From Orthonyx spaldingii (lineage: Eukaryota > Chordata > Aves > Passeriformes > Orthonychidae), in contig VZTJ01005670.1 in assembly GCA_013397795.1 (NCBI GenBank), positions 1,060,229 through 1,124,228 of the forward strand: a DNA stretch of 64,000 bases, in the 5' to 3' direction. Positions 28,436-42,118 of this stretch are shown here, piece after piece. Below the pieces are notes generated by a model that did not search any database, was not told where the DNA came from, and saw only the letters and a list, made by a program, of their open reading frames with translations. The position numbers and the translations under genes are program-made. Position 1 is the first letter of the stretch, and every line of letters begins with the position of its first letter.

Positions 28436-31400
28436 TGTGAAAGAGACTTGGCAGGAGACTGGGGCACACAACAATTTTGACAGTGGTTTGCAAGATGTCC
28501 AGAAGAAAGATGGAGAGTTGTTTTTGCAGCTAGTGAGACACTGTGTTCTGCCATGGGTGGAACAGGCAGGACTACAGCTTGCAGCAATTTAGGGCTGTGT
28601 ATGGATTTAAATCAACACAGCTGCTGAAGGAATCAGGAAAAGGAAACAAAAATACCTTATAACTCCATGTGGCCATATCTGAGAGGACCAGCTGGGATGT
28701 TCCCATAAGGCCAAAATGAAACAAGTGAGAGTGATAACCTGGTATGAGAAAGCACAAGTTTACTATTCTTTGGTTACTTTGCTTGTAACTAGTACTGGAT
28801 ACAGAGGAGAACTGGTACTGAAGGAATTTGATCCCTCTCTCTGTAAATGCCAAACCAACAAGCAAACAAACAAAAAACAGAACAGAGGAGGAGCTTTGTT
28901 TAGATAAATGCACCCATCCAAAACCAAGAGACATCATGCGCGCTGGGCTCAGACACGATGACACTTCCAGCTCACGAAGGGCTTTGACATCTGCTCCCCG
29001 GTGACTCTGGCTGGAGGGATGAATTCATGGCCCCTCCCTAGAGGCTGCAGACCCACAGCAGTTGGCAGATGAAACTGGCTGCTCATGTCAGCGCAAAATT
29101 CATCAGCTCTGCTGACTGCCCTGCTGGCTGTGGTTTAGAGCTAAACCAGGAGACCTCAGGGCTGAAGCAGTGGGGGACTCCTCTCTATGGCCTCTGCTGA
29201 GGGGAAATGGGCAATAACCCTAGCAAGGATGGAGAGAGGGACACAGCAGCAAAGGACAATCTATCTTCAGCCATGTGGTACACTTGTTGAATGAAGGTTA
29301 AAAGACTTAAAACATTGGATTCTGTGAAACTAGAAAAGCTCCAGAGGTGGTGGCCAGTAGAGAGGACAATAGTGACAAATACTCTTAAGATTACCCCCTC
29401 TCTTCCAGATGCTTCACTAGATTAACTTCTGCTTTACTGAAATGTGTGTCTAGCTTCAGCCTTCCTTCCTGGAAGTGATGGAGCCGATCTTATTTTTATC
29501 AGCAACAAAAGAGGACTGTGGTCCGAAGAAAAGAGAAGACAGGACATGTACAGACATGCAGCTTACTGCAGCTTTCCAGACCCTGCTGGCACAGCTAGCT
29601 CAGCTTTGTCACGTTTATCCACAGACAGGACAATTATTTTATGTTTTCTTTTTTTCTCACTTAGAAAATTGCATAGGAAAAGTTTCGTTACCAGAACTAA
29701 CTTGTTTCTGCCACACTGGTAATGACATACATAACTGCCTACATGCTATATAAAAATTCAGTGATCCCATACCTAGAAAAACACATGTATGTGGGCTAGG
29801 CAAAGAGTGGGATGAGGACAGGTACAAACAGCATGATTTAGTTAGCTCGACTGAATGTTAAGCTTCAGTGTGTTATTCCAAGATACCTATTTATTTATAG
29901 GTTTGAATTTTTGATCATACAACTTGCTTGTAAAATTAATACTTTTTAATAAAATTAAAGTATCCTCTACTGTGAAAACATCAGAACACACTCCAGATAT
30001 CCAAGGATGACAGTGGATTTGCTTTGCTTGATTTATTTATTGAAGTTTTATCCACCTACATCTTTTTCAGGTGCTACCATTCTGCTTCCAGTTTCATATT
30101 TAAAAGGAGTATTATCCTTCTAAAAGGAGGCATTCTTCAAATCCTATGTAATCTCCACACTAGACTGTTACTTCTGAAAATGTAAGTCTAAAAATGCAGT
30201 GCACTAATATATTTTCATCATATAAAAACACAATACTGGTGGACTGCTCCATTCCTGATTAATTAAAGTGTGAGTATTGTAACATGCATTTATTTTTTTC
30301 AATTCCATTTTTTCATTTTTGAGGTTGACTTCTTTTGAGAACCATGGTGAAAGCTTTGCCTCACCATGGACCCAGCTTTCAGAAATGAAGTGATAATTAG
30401 ATGTGGATGATTCTTCTGTTTGAAAACCTCCACAAATGTACCCAATTAAGGTTGGTAATGGTGGTTGTTAACTAAGAGCTTTAGTGAGCATGTCCCGGGC
30501 AGTCTGCAGATGTTGCTAAGAGTCTGGAAGGCTGTGATGGCTTCTAGTCAGTTCTGAGCGAGGTGAGTTTCAAATTGTTTGATTGGAGCTTGGATAGTTT
30601 TTAATTCTCCTAGAGTTCTGTGGCTTTTTATTTATGGACAGCATTTTATGGGCAGCCAGTGCATTTATTTTTAACGTGGTAGTTACCTGTTGAAAGTGTT
30701 GTGTGATAACCTCTGCTGTGTGTTACTGTGTCTGCTCCTGCTGGAAGTGCTCTCAGCAAGTGGTGATGGTCTGAGGAGAACGTTGGTAGGAAAGGAATTG
30801 ATTTTTTGGTGTTGAGTCACTGCTGGAGCTGGTACTAAGGCCGTGGGTGTGTTCTGGATGTCCTCAGTGGCAGTACTGTGTCTCAGTGGTGCAGTAATGT
30901 TGGTTCTCACATACTCAAAGCTAAAAGCTTGTGAGGTTGTGTGCTGTGCCCCCTGGCTCACCAGGGAAGGCTGTAGCGTAACAGGAGACACCAAATCAAA
31001 AGGCAAGCCTGACATGAGTAGTGTGTCCAAAGTGCTGGAGTATCCACCATCAAAATGTCTCTTTTTTCTAATTTAAAATTTGAGATGTACTGCAAAAGAA
31101 AAAAACCTTCAAAAACAATATGTGTTTAATACCTTGTTAGTGTGGCACTTTAAATAAGTTTAGGTAATAAAGGACTCTATATTAATCCAAGGTCACCCTA
31201 CTTTATGAAAGGATAGCAAGAGACTGCACTTGGTATCAGATGCTCTGAAAGCACCTGGCTGCCATACAAACTGTTTTCCAAGACATTAAAAGCATACAAC
31301 TCCTCCAGTAATTGATGCAAAATATCAATTGCCAAAACTTTCTCAGAAAAGCTTCTTCCTAGATAAATTTAAGAATGTCCATATTGTATTTTGCTTAAAG

Positions 31401-34400
31401 CTGATTTCAAAGTAGCTTGTGCTTTGATGAGTTTGGTGCCTGCTGAACATTTTTAAAGTATTTTCTGTGGTAAACTGAAGTTCTTTTAAATCTATAAAAG
31501 AACCAAAGACAGAACAATGTGTATGGAGCAGAAACTTCCATGGGGAAAAAAATTCATAACGTTAGGATGCAAAAGGAATAGAATAAAAACATTGGAAATA
31601 TTGAGATGTCACTCCATAAATCATTGGTGTACCCTCTCTTAAAATATATTTTTGTTTTCCTCACCTGACATAGGACATTGCAGAAATAGAAAAAACTCAA
31701 GATCATGTGATACAAATGATTAGATGTCTGGACTGATTTTACAAAAGGAAAAATGAGAATATATTTAGGCAGAAATACAACAGCATAGTGTGACTTGTAC
31801 AAAAGTACTAAATGAAGGGCTCTATTTGTTATTTTAGCTAATGTAATGAGGTATATCAGGGAACAGGCAATATATTTAAAATTAATTACTGATGGAGCTT
31901 AATCCTATGATGTTTAACTGAAAACCTGAGCAGTGCAAAAAAAGTAACGAACATGTGAAGCAGAGATGCAACAAACCACCATTTAGGTCAAGGTAGATTC
32001 TGGACTTATGGTGGTTGTAGCAGAAGGCAGAATTTAGTACTGAAATAGAATAAAATAGCTATTTAAAACTTGAAAAGAAAAAAAACCAAACCACACTCTG
32101 TTTCAAACCCCATCTTCAACCCTCAAAAGGTCAAATTCAGCCCCAGAACAGCAGGTACAAAGTATACACAAGCTGAATTTGGTTCTAGAAGTGTATGACT
32201 TTATCCTTCATCTTCAAGGTTTTACTGTATTTTAAAAAAAATAAATTGTTAGAAGCTTGGACTGAGTTGTTATTCTCAGCACAGTCCCATATGCTTTAAT
32301 GTGACTATCATATTTTATTTGTGCATTTTAGTCAAATACATTAGTCATGTATCAGAAATGACCTTGTAAGGGATAACGCTGAAAGCAGGAGAATATTACA
32401 GCATTATGGCAGTTAATTTAATTAAAATGATATCAGTTAATAAAAACAGAACATTAACTAAAAACTAAGAAAAACAAGCTCAGGGAAGGTCTAAATGAAA
32501 GTATGCAGTGAGTATTGTCATTCTGAATTATTTTTGCTCTAAGTGTGTCCATTGTTATGGGTATTTGCAACTGAATAGAGTTAGCATGTTCCACTTTGTC
32601 AAATACAGTGCAATCTATTTTACACTGAATCTTTTTCTTTCAATATTAAAAAAAAAGTTAAATTGTCCATTAGAAAATACTTCATAGCAATTTCAGAATA
32701 CAAACCAACTGAAAAAGGAAATAAAAATAAGAAATGACCACTTTTCCTAAGAAAGCACGGTGGACTTGGTTGTCTGTTTACATCAGTGCTACAGGACTGG
32801 GAGAGACAACGCACAACCTGCTGTAGAATGCAGGCTGTAGCCCATTCCCTTGGCTGTGGGATGGAAAACAGCTTTCATGTGCCGGTGACGGCACTGGAGG
32901 TGCAGAGCAGCTGTGGTTATTAATAATGCTGAGCAGAGCTGTGGGGAGCACGGGGTTAGCACGGCTCTCCCCCACGCCCTGCAGGAGGGGCAGTGGCAGC
33001 ACCGTTCTGTCCCAGGAGTCACCTTCTCTGGCCAGGCTGCCTGAACCAGGCTGGCCCCGCTCTCCGTACCGAAGGTGTGGGGTCGTGTCCGTGCCCAGAA
33101 AGCACCACGGGTGCTCTGAGCACCTGCTCCTCCCCTAGGCAGAGCTGTGTACACAGCAGTATGTGGAGGTTGTGTTTATGTACTGGAAGCCCAAAAAGAA
33201 GAGCCAAGAGTCATATTTATATCCACTGCGAAGGCAGAGAAAATGTACAAAATTCTGATCCTGACTTACACTAAAACTTAGAAAATGCCATCATTACAGT
33301 CTTATGTACAATACTGCCTGAGGATGCGACCATGGCAATTTGCACATCCTCAGGAAAACCAGTGATTATCTCAACATGGCCAGGAGAAAAACTCCTGACA
33401 AAATAGAAATGGAATGAAAAAACTCGATAACACAAACACCACCAACACATATGAATCTGATTAAATGCTGCCCTCACTGAGGAGAACTGAGCTTTATGTG
33501 CAGAAGATGTGCTATGCCCTGAATGAACACAAGCTATTTAATCCAAATATGGTTAAACTGAAAATTGTGTTATCCCCTTTTTAGCCTAAATTGTGGGCAG
33601 AGCTTGGCACATGAAGCTTGCCTTTGGAAACGTGCCGATCTCATGTCACTGCCTCTCTGCAGCGATGATGTGATTTCGATTAACGTGAGGTAGTGCAAGG
33701 GGGATGCTGACTGTAAAGAGCAATCCCATCACCTGACAATAGCTCTGTGATGAAATCTCTTACACAGATTAAAGAGGGAAGGGCAATAACTCATCAGAAA
33801 AAGCAGAACTGTCTGCTTAATTACTTGAAAAATGTCTGAGCCACTACCTTTTATGACACCTGGCGGGTATAAACATGTCCACAGTTTTAATTAATTTTAC
33901 CTCTTCCTTCACTGCACCTGTATAGCCTGGAGAAATGGAATTCTAATGAAATTACAATTGTGCATTTCTGTGTGAGTTTGAAACATACTTTGGCAATAAC
34001 CAAAAATGAGGCATTTCCATGGATTTAATTAGGGACAGAAAGTGTACCTGGAAAAATACTTTCCAACAATTATAATTATTCCAAATCAAGCCACCACAGT
34101 GCAAAGTCCCATCTGTTAATTCATGTAACGTAGGTTTTTGGTGTCCATTGTAATTTAAAAAGGTAATGGAGGAGGCTTTTCTCTGGAGTGGAGTTACGGT
34201 GAAAATCCCTCTTGGCATTTTCAAAGCAGCAACAGCATAAGCTCATACCTTTGACCTTGCAGTCCTGCTACTCTCATTTAAAATTGATGAGTGAGACCCT
34301 TGAATTTATTCTGCTGAAAACAACACTTTTTATAATGACTTTTATAAACATACCACTAATTGTTCAGCATCCTGAAGTGCCAGCTCTGCACAAAAATGAA

Positions 34401-37400
34401 AGGAGCAGAGGTCTTTCTCACCTCCCCCACTTTTTTTTTTTTTTTTTTTGTTTATGAGGCAGGAACAGGTTTGCTTCCGTTCTTTGGGGACATGAGGTAG
34501 GAACCACTGTCTTGTCAAGCGCAGCCCGAGTTTGTGCCAAAGCTTAAGAGAAGATACCTTGCATGTTCCTTCTTTCACATCACTCTAGAGGAGTCATGCT
34601 CATGCTGGTCTAAAGCAGATAAAAATGAGATAAAACCCTAAATACAAATTATAGATAGTATTGTGCATGTTAGAGAACATTGGATTTGTCAGTCACAACA
34701 GGTAATCCCTCTGCAGCTGCAATCTTTCACTCCTTTCTTACATTAGTCTGTGAATTTGTAAAGAAAGCAAGTGCTTTAGAGGTTGAAATCTATGTGGATG
34801 AAATTGGGAGAAATTACAGAAGCAGGGTAAATACTGGGGGAAGCAGAATCCAAAATATGCAGGAATAGTGCAGTCACAGCAATGTGGTACTGACATTTCT
34901 ATGAAACCTCAAGCTCCATAGCCTGGGAGTTTGGGATGGTGTAGGACCAGTGCCTGGGCACCAGCCAGGATTGGCAGCGTTCCACAGCCCTGCTGGTGAA
35001 TACAATGATGGCCTCTGGCTTGGCTAATGATGACCAGAACATTTTCCATGGACCCCAGCCGTAAAAATGCAAACCTCCTGAGCTGCTGAGGAATGGCCTG
35101 AAGCTAGCTCCTAAATTTGTGTTTCAGTCATTAAATTTCTCAGCCCATGGACAGGTACTTCATAGTAAATGTAGCTTTAGTTTCTCAAAAGTCACTGAGT
35201 GATAATGTTTTTAGCATGTTCATACAGGTGCTTAGCTAGCTCTTATTTTATGCAATCAAGCACATTACACTTGTTTTAATTTTTTGCTTCAAAAGCTTAA
35301 CATCTGGAAGTTACCAAATTAGTAACTATGAAAATGTCATCCTAAGTATATGAAATATTTTTAAAGATAATTTTGTATCTTGGTCATTCAGAAAAAAACC
35401 CAGTGTACTGAAGGTAATCAGATTCAAAGTACTACAGCATGAATTTTCAAGGTTTTTTGATGCCATTCTTAGAAGCATTTTGGATTCCATGTTTTTCTGT
35501 ATCCAGAATGCCTGTGTTTATCACTTAGCATCTCAAATATTGTCACACATAGAAACTTCTTTACTGTAAATGCATTGAATGGTTTGGGTCTGTGATGGAA
35601 TGTGTGCATCCTGTACCAGTGCAGCCTGGAACTGCCAAATGACTCTAAGAGAGGTGTGTCTCAGAATGACCAGTATATCCTTTGGGAAGTAGGCATCTGA
35701 AACCTTCATATGCTTAATTGCCCTGAATAAAGCCACAGCAAACCTTACATGCTGAGGCAAGAGAAATGACAACATGCTGCTTAGGAGAAATACAGCAAAA
35801 AAATAGATCCAGAAGATGTCTATTCCTTTGAGTATGTCGCTCCTCCCAGTGCACGTCGTTGCTGAGTATCCGTTTGTCGCGACAAACACTGTTTGCAATG
35901 ATATGGAAGACAAAGCAGAACTGGACCCTCAGTTTTAAGCTTGAGGTACTGGGGGAGGAAATGGGGTTGCTGTAGGGAAATTGATCAGCAAGAGGAGAGA
36001 GGCTGTAAGTGACTGAAGTTGAGAACTGTGAGTCAAAAGCAGGACTGCAAAGAAGGGAAACTGTGACTGCAGGAAACATTCTGCAAAGAATGACTTAAAG
36101 CGAGCAGGATCTGCTGTACCTCCCGCCTGTCAGGTGGATTAATTTGGAAAGTCACACTTAGGCTAAATATGTTTCCACTGTATTTAGTTGCACAGAGCAG
36201 AGAACTGAGCTAGCTATAAATCTGTTGTTTAGATGTTCTTGTGATAGCTAAAAACCCGATAGCTTGGGTAGCAGATGCCTCGCTTTGGCAGCGCAGTGCT
36301 CATCATGGGCTAATTGGCCTTGCTGACAGTGGACTGGCTCTGCCAGATGATTTATGGCTTCCATGCTATATCACTATCATATCACTACGATACAGTCTTT
36401 CCTATCCATCTTCCTAGTTAAACTCTCATTGAGGCTCTTCCCATACCCTATTGTGATTACAGCAACAACCTTTTTTTCTGGCCTTGACAAATGCAATCTA
36501 GCCCTGTTGATAAACATCCAGAAATCCAGACTGCTTCTGCTAAGATCATTTTTCTAGCTCATTGTATACTCTTGTTGCACTCCAGCACCAGCTACTCCTC
36601 CTCCATCTCATCAGCCATCAGCTGTTCGCCCTCCCTTTCAAAACCCTTCACTGCCTGCTCTTGCCCCACTCATCATCTCCAGTTTGATATCAGAATGCCT
36701 GTGCTGCCCCCATATCACTGCTTGGTGATAAGAGCCTTTACTCCTTACCTGTTTGATTTTTACTTACTTACACTTTTTTATTACACAGGAACCCTTGTAC
36801 TTCCTTCTATGCTGTTTTTCACACTTAGGAGGAGTTCTCCATAAAAATCAGTGAAATGAGATCATGAATCTCCTTAAAGGAACCTCTGTTCTTCAGCAAT
36901 GACTTTCAGCAAGTGGAAATATGGTACTAAATATTAATTGTGTGATCTGTTACAACTAGTATCTTTCATGCTGGCTAGTGTTGATTTCTTACTTCCCTGT
37001 ACTTCACACCTTGTCCATAACAAGAGAGCTTGCATTTGGGATAAGGGATCATCCAGATGTTTGGACAGCATGCAGGTAGCACAAGAAGGGCTCATAAATA
37101 CATGTTACTCTAAATAATAGAGTTGTATAAATATTTTTACAGTGACAGCATAGAAAATGCTCACTTGGGAATCAACCAGTTAAAGCCCCATCTTCACTAA
37201 GTTTATGGAAATGATGCATCATTAAGTGCCGACACAGAGTGTGATATTACTCTCTGCCTGACTTCCCCTGCAGACTCCCACAACTTTTCGGACATTGTTA
37301 CTGCTGTTGTTCTCATGCTATTTGATGTTCAGAGAACTCTGATTACCTTGTGACAAAGAAAGGATGAGAGACATGGAAAGGTTTTTAGACAAAGAAAATC

Positions 37401-38904
37401 TGGACTGCTTGGCTGAAGAAGGAGACGTATTTAAAAATGATAGATGCAAACAGATTAAGTTGCTGTAATAGCATCATCAACTTTTTTTTTTAAAAAAAAG
37501 CTACCTGGAATGCCTGAGTTATGGTAGTAATCTCCTAAATCCAGCTGGCATGGCAAATAAGTGCTATTCCTTGAAAGCTACCACCGTGACTAACTTTTAA
37601 GAATTCTGTATGAAAGCAGGAACTTTAATGCTCTATGATCTCCTGTATAGCTTCTAAAGCACTAAAAAAATATACTTAATTCCTTTGAAGGTACCTGGAG
37701 TGAACAGTGAGATAAAAAAGGAAATATGAAGTCTGGTTTTCTATAATTTTCTTATATTCATTTTCCTCTGGGAGAATCCTTATTCATAGTATTCAAGAGG
37801 AGCTTGCACACTAAAACATTTAGAAGCAATGCACTACTGTGGGAAGTTGACTGCTCATCCATGGAACTGGTGTGAGCTGAGGTGCTGGTGCTGGCTCCTG
37901 TTCACAGCACAGTACATGGATAAAAGTACATGGATTGTCACAGGCACTGCAGACGAACACGATCATGGTATAAATCATGTTATTTGAGGCAGACGTCTTC
38001 AGGTTTTAGAGAGTACCCCATGATGTGTTTGCTCCGCAACACAAATATTAAGTGCAATGAAAGTCCACCAGAGACTGCATTTCTCAGGAGCCGTCTTACA
38101 ACTCTGTGCTTCAGCTTGAGGTAAGAAACTGAAGTGTAATCAGCTATCACTGTACACATTTATTTCTGGCCCTTGTAATTTAGATTAGTTCATGCCTGTA
38201 TAGGATTTCTAGGCAGCCTGGTTACATGTGAGTCATTGCACTGGAGAAGGGACCAACTCCATGCACTCACAGATATCCACATTTCTCACAGCACAACACC
38301 TACAAACACTTAGGTCTGCTGTGAAGGGCAGGAAGCAGCACTGATTTACGTGCTATGAACTGAAAAGAAACATCATAAAGACAGTATTTTAAACTTAAAA
38401 TAATGCTATTCTTAGCTGGCAAGACTTGTGATTTTGATCCTTCTCAGATACACAGCCAACAGTGAGCTATCTGGCTGCACAAATGCCCCCGCTCTTCTTC
38501 TCTCTGTCAAATCTGTGATTCGAATGCACACTCCAGTCCTCAGGAACATTATGTAGATTTGCAAAACTTTCGGAAAGACTTCCTGTCCATTAGCCATTGG
38601 CTGCTTTACAAAAACACATAAAGATAGTGTTTTCCTCTTGTAACAGATGTAAGCTCCTTGCAGTGTTGTTCGAACTGCTTGAAGGAAAGCAATATTCCTT
38701 TTCTCTTTTTGCTGAAATAGTGGCTTCTCTCAACAAACTGAAAATATACTTGGAACTTGATTCAGCTCTCAGAATTTCACATGTGAGGGATGAACAAATG
38801 AGGATCAGCTTTCTGTAATTAGTGAGGCATGTTAGAAGGGCTGCATCCTGTGAAGTTTTCTGTGCTGCAAATTGACTTGTTCTTGTAGTACCAAGAAGCA
38901 CTTA
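28436..38904. other. Intron interval without a recognised gene
   Basis: Mostly AT-rich. It contains a GC-rich patch with several CpGs at about 32880-33140, a poly(T) run at 34431, and a local CpG cluster at about 35836-35882 in otherwise CpG-poor sequence. None of the open frames has convincing exon borders or domain similarity. Confidence 0.7.
34431..34449. repeat. Poly(T) tract, 19 nt
   Basis: Nineteen T preceded by the pyrimidine-rich CACCTCCCCCAC. Simple sequence in the large intron, with no associated exon seen. Confidence 0.95.
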
Positions 38905-39400
38905 AGATTTGTGTCCAGTTCTGGGCCCCTCACTTCAAGAAAGACTGTCAGGAGCTGGAACATGTCCAGAGAAAGGCAACAAAGTTGGTGAAAGGTCTAG
39001 AGACTAAGTCTTATGAGGAGCAATTGAGGAAGTTGGGGGTGTTTAGCCTGAAGTAAAGGAGGCTCAGGGAAGATGTTTTGCCCTCTAAGACTACCTGAAA
39101 ATCAGGTGGGATTTCACCTCTCTCCTAGGCAACCAGTGACATGACGAGAGAAAATAGCTTCTAGCTGTGTCAGGAGAGGTTCAGGTTGGACATCAGGAAG
39201 AATTTCTTCTCTGAAAGGGTCGTTAAGCATTGGAAAGGGCTACCCAGGGAGGTGGTGGAGTCACCATTCCTGGAGAATTCAAGAAATACCTGGATGTGGC
39301 ACTTAGTGCCATGGTTTAGTTGACAAGGTGGTGTTGGGGCACAGGTTGGCCTTGATTATTTTAGAGGTCTTTTCCAGCCTTAGTGATTTTATGATTCTAT
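38905..39400 (+). mobile_element. CR1 LINE, 5'-truncated 3' end
   Basis: The segment follows the conserved 3' part of avian CR1 retrotransposons in order: TCCAGTTCTGGGCCCCTCAC, CATGTCCAGAGAAAGGCAAC, GAGGAGCAATTGAGG, TTTAGCCTGAAG, GACATCAGGAAGAATTTCTT, CCCAGGGAGGTGGTGGAGTC, and the ending GGTCTTTTCCAGCC followed by TGATTTTATGATTCTAT. The octamer-type tail without poly(A) is the CR1 signature. It is heavily 5'-truncated and diverged, with no reverse-transcriptase frame left, so it is an old inactive copy. It lies antisense to NTNG1. The 5' boundary is approximate. Confidence 0.93.
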
Positions 39401-41986
39401 CTGGTGTTGGATTTTTTATTTCAGTTGTCCTTCTTAAAGCTTATTTGAAATAGCTTCACTTTTAAAATTTATGAACTTACTGTAGAAATTGTTACCTACA
39501 GTGTGGAGCAAATTTGTGTATTTTGGTTCCCAGTTTATGCTCATCACAAATGAAGAGGGAGAAAGGTAGTCCTAAAGAGCATTTCTTCCTGACTAAGATT
39601 TGGAAGAACTCTAGGCATAATTTAGAGCGTCCTAAAGGCTGCTCTAGCTCATGTTGGTTACACAAGTCCCAGCATTCTGACCGTCTGGAAGGGTTTTCCT
39701 CAGGTCTGCTCCACATCCTCCAGCTGCTGGCATGGTCCATCTCCTGCATAAGCTTCTGAAGTAGGGGGAGGATCAAAGAGCAGATGGCACTGAGCTGATT
39801 TTGCCAGTCCTCTGCCACTGGGGGAATTTTTCCTGTGCCAGTAAAAATCCTCTGCTCCATCCTAAAGCCTGGTTGGTTTTTTTTGGTCTACTTAACATGG
39901 CAAAGGCAGTATGGAGAAACCAAACCAGGGTCTAGGTGCTTCCACTGTGACTTCAGTAGGCTTGCTCCAGACTGAGAGGTGCTGCTGGTAGTGCAGAGAA
40001 GCCCATGGCAGATAAAATAGGTGGTTTGTAATGAATGAGGCAGAGCTGTGCAGTAAATTCATCAGGGACACTGTGGCAAGCCCCAAAAGAGAAAGAGGTC
40101 TAATATCCATTGAAGAGTGATGATAAAAATAAATTTTGAACAGCTGTTCTCCTCACTTTGCACTAGACAAGGACACTTTTTAAGGGTAGATATTATTTAG
40201 AATAATGTAAAAGCTTCCGCATAATGAATTATCCACCTTTTCTGCAACACCTTTCAGAACAGCTACCCTGAGTTGTATCACAGGACTGTCCACAACCATT
40301 TTCCTAAAAAATCATTAGAAAATACATTCTATAGTTCAAAATCTGGACAAAGTGCTTTAACAAACTTCACAGCAAAGCAGGAGCAGGCTGCTGGGTGAGT
40401 GGTGACAAGGTGTTTCATAACTGAGGATCTGCAAACCCTTGCTGACAGCAAGATCAGCACAGCGGGACCAGTGTTCAAGGAAAGATATTTTAAGTCTGCC
40501 AGAAATTTTACGGCTCTTCTACAACCCAAATCATCATAGAATCAGTTAAGGCAATTTTTATTTCTGAAGGGCAGCATCTGGCCTACTTGGCACACTTAAA
40601 AATTTCAACTGTGTATTTTTCAAAGCAAAAAGCGTAACAAAAATATATAACTCAAGCTGGCAGAACATTATACTTTGGATGACATTTTGTAGTTAATAAC
40701 AATTTAATATAGCATAAACTGTACTTCTGCTGCACTTCAGCCTGGTGCAACCTAGAAAAGCATCACAGAGTTTAGAACAGACATGCTAAAAGTTCATTTC
40801 AAAGTGGTGATGCAACCAGACTCTGCTGCTCTTGCAGGAGCAGTAACTTCTGTATTATTATTAATGGCTAGTTTTAGCATTTAATACTTGTAAATGGACA
40901 AGATTGTGAAATCATAAAGGAATGTGAGGGGTAACACCTTGGTCATGGCACTGCAAAATTTCGACCATAGTTTCGTCTGTTCACAAAATAAAAAGGCTGC
41001 ACAAACTTTAGAAGACTCATACCAAATCCACTGCGTGGGATTTTGACTCGTGTCCTCCTTCACACAGAAAGCCCTCCCTGTGGCTGAACCCGACCTTGCC
41101 TGGTGCAGGACTGGCTCATGCGTCATTCAGCCCTTACGTTCCCCTGCCCCGCTTTGCATTCAGTGTCACTTAGACTTTATTTTCCTTTCATCAAGTGCCC
41201 CAACATGATCTGGGCATGTCTTGGAGAGCTAAGCTGTGCCCGAGCAATGCAACTGAGCACCAGCTGACTTTGTTTGTCCTCAAGTACCATGATACTCCTC
41301 CACTCAGTACATTCTGGAAAAGTCTGGGTAGCCCCTCACTGTGCCTGGGAATGGCCAGACCCTGGGATGTGTACGCACACCGCAGGCTGGAGGAAAGCCA
41401 GACTGGCTAATTCCTCATTTGTGTCGATGTAGTTAAGCTTCTTCCTAATGATATTTTGACCTGGGTAGAGAAGAGGAGCCATATGGCATCTTCCACCCCT
41501 GACAACAACTGCTGTTAGTGCAATCAGCACATTACCGAGGTGATCTGTTTAGATTCAGCTGTCACTAACTTGTGGCAAACTCAATTATAATTAAGTTGTG
41601 TATTAGGCAAGGTCCTGGTATAAACTGGTTCCATTTTCATATGCCATTTCAATTGTATTTTCTGCCATAACCCTGCTTACAGATGAAGTGTCCTGACTAA
41701 CTGTTCCTCAGGGCTGTTGCCTTTCCCACCTTCTGATTCAAGAAGTGAATTTGTCTAGCATGGCACCCCCAAGAAATCAGAGCTACAGCATCAGACAGAG
41801 AGCCGTGCCATGATTTCAAGACAAATAATGCATGATCATCAGCCTTAACACATGCTTAAGTCAGCCTTTAGAGCCTCACTTTTTAATTGCTTTTGACATC
41901 TGTGTTTCATATCTGCTCTAAGTTATTTAAAATGGTGGCAATGTCTGTCTTTAGTGTTGGCCAGGTGTAACTAAGGGCTTTGGAAG

Positions 41987-42118
41987 TCACAGAATATTCT
42001 GAGTTGGAAAGGGACCCAGTAGGATCATCGAGTCCAGCTCTTAGGTGAATGGCCCATATAGGGATTGAACCCACAACCTTGGTGTTATCAGCACCATGCT
42101 CTAACCCACTGAGCTAAT
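41987..42118 (-). mobile_element. tRNA-Ile-derived SINE with CR1-like tail (TguSINE1-like)
   Basis: Read on the minus strand, the element starts with a tRNA-like head: TAGCTCAGTGGGTTAGAGCA, then GTGCTGATAACACCAAGGTT, then GTGGGTTCAATCCC. This resembles tRNA-Ile, with an anticodon-loop position reading GAT. Both polymerase III boxes are intact by consensus (A box 42105-42116, B box 42062-42071). The rest, ending in CTCAGAATATTCTGTGA, matches the 3' end of a CR1 LINE, so the element could be mobilised by CR1 machinery. tRNA-Ile-headed, CR1-tailed SINEs are known as the TguSINE1 family of passerine birds. The copy is about 130 bp and lacks the cloverleaf 3' half and an intact acceptor stem, so it is not a functional tRNA gene. 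Confidence 0.88.

Noticed and set aside
35533..35913. 126-codon hydrophobic open frame on the minus strand
   Set aside because: Looks membrane-like in the middle, but begins at a TTG, overlaps another equally long frame, and lacks convincing exon borders.
38905..39400. An intact retrotransposon with coding capacity
   Set aside because: Only the 3' end of CR1 remains, with stops in the frames.
40531..40552. Second CR1 tail (ATCATAGAATCA)
   Set aside because: Only about a dozen bases resemble the CR1 3' octamer, with no adjoining CR1 body.
42060..42118. A tRNA-Ile gene
   Set aside because: Only the tRNA-like head is present, followed by a CR1 tail and no proper acceptor stem. It is a SINE.
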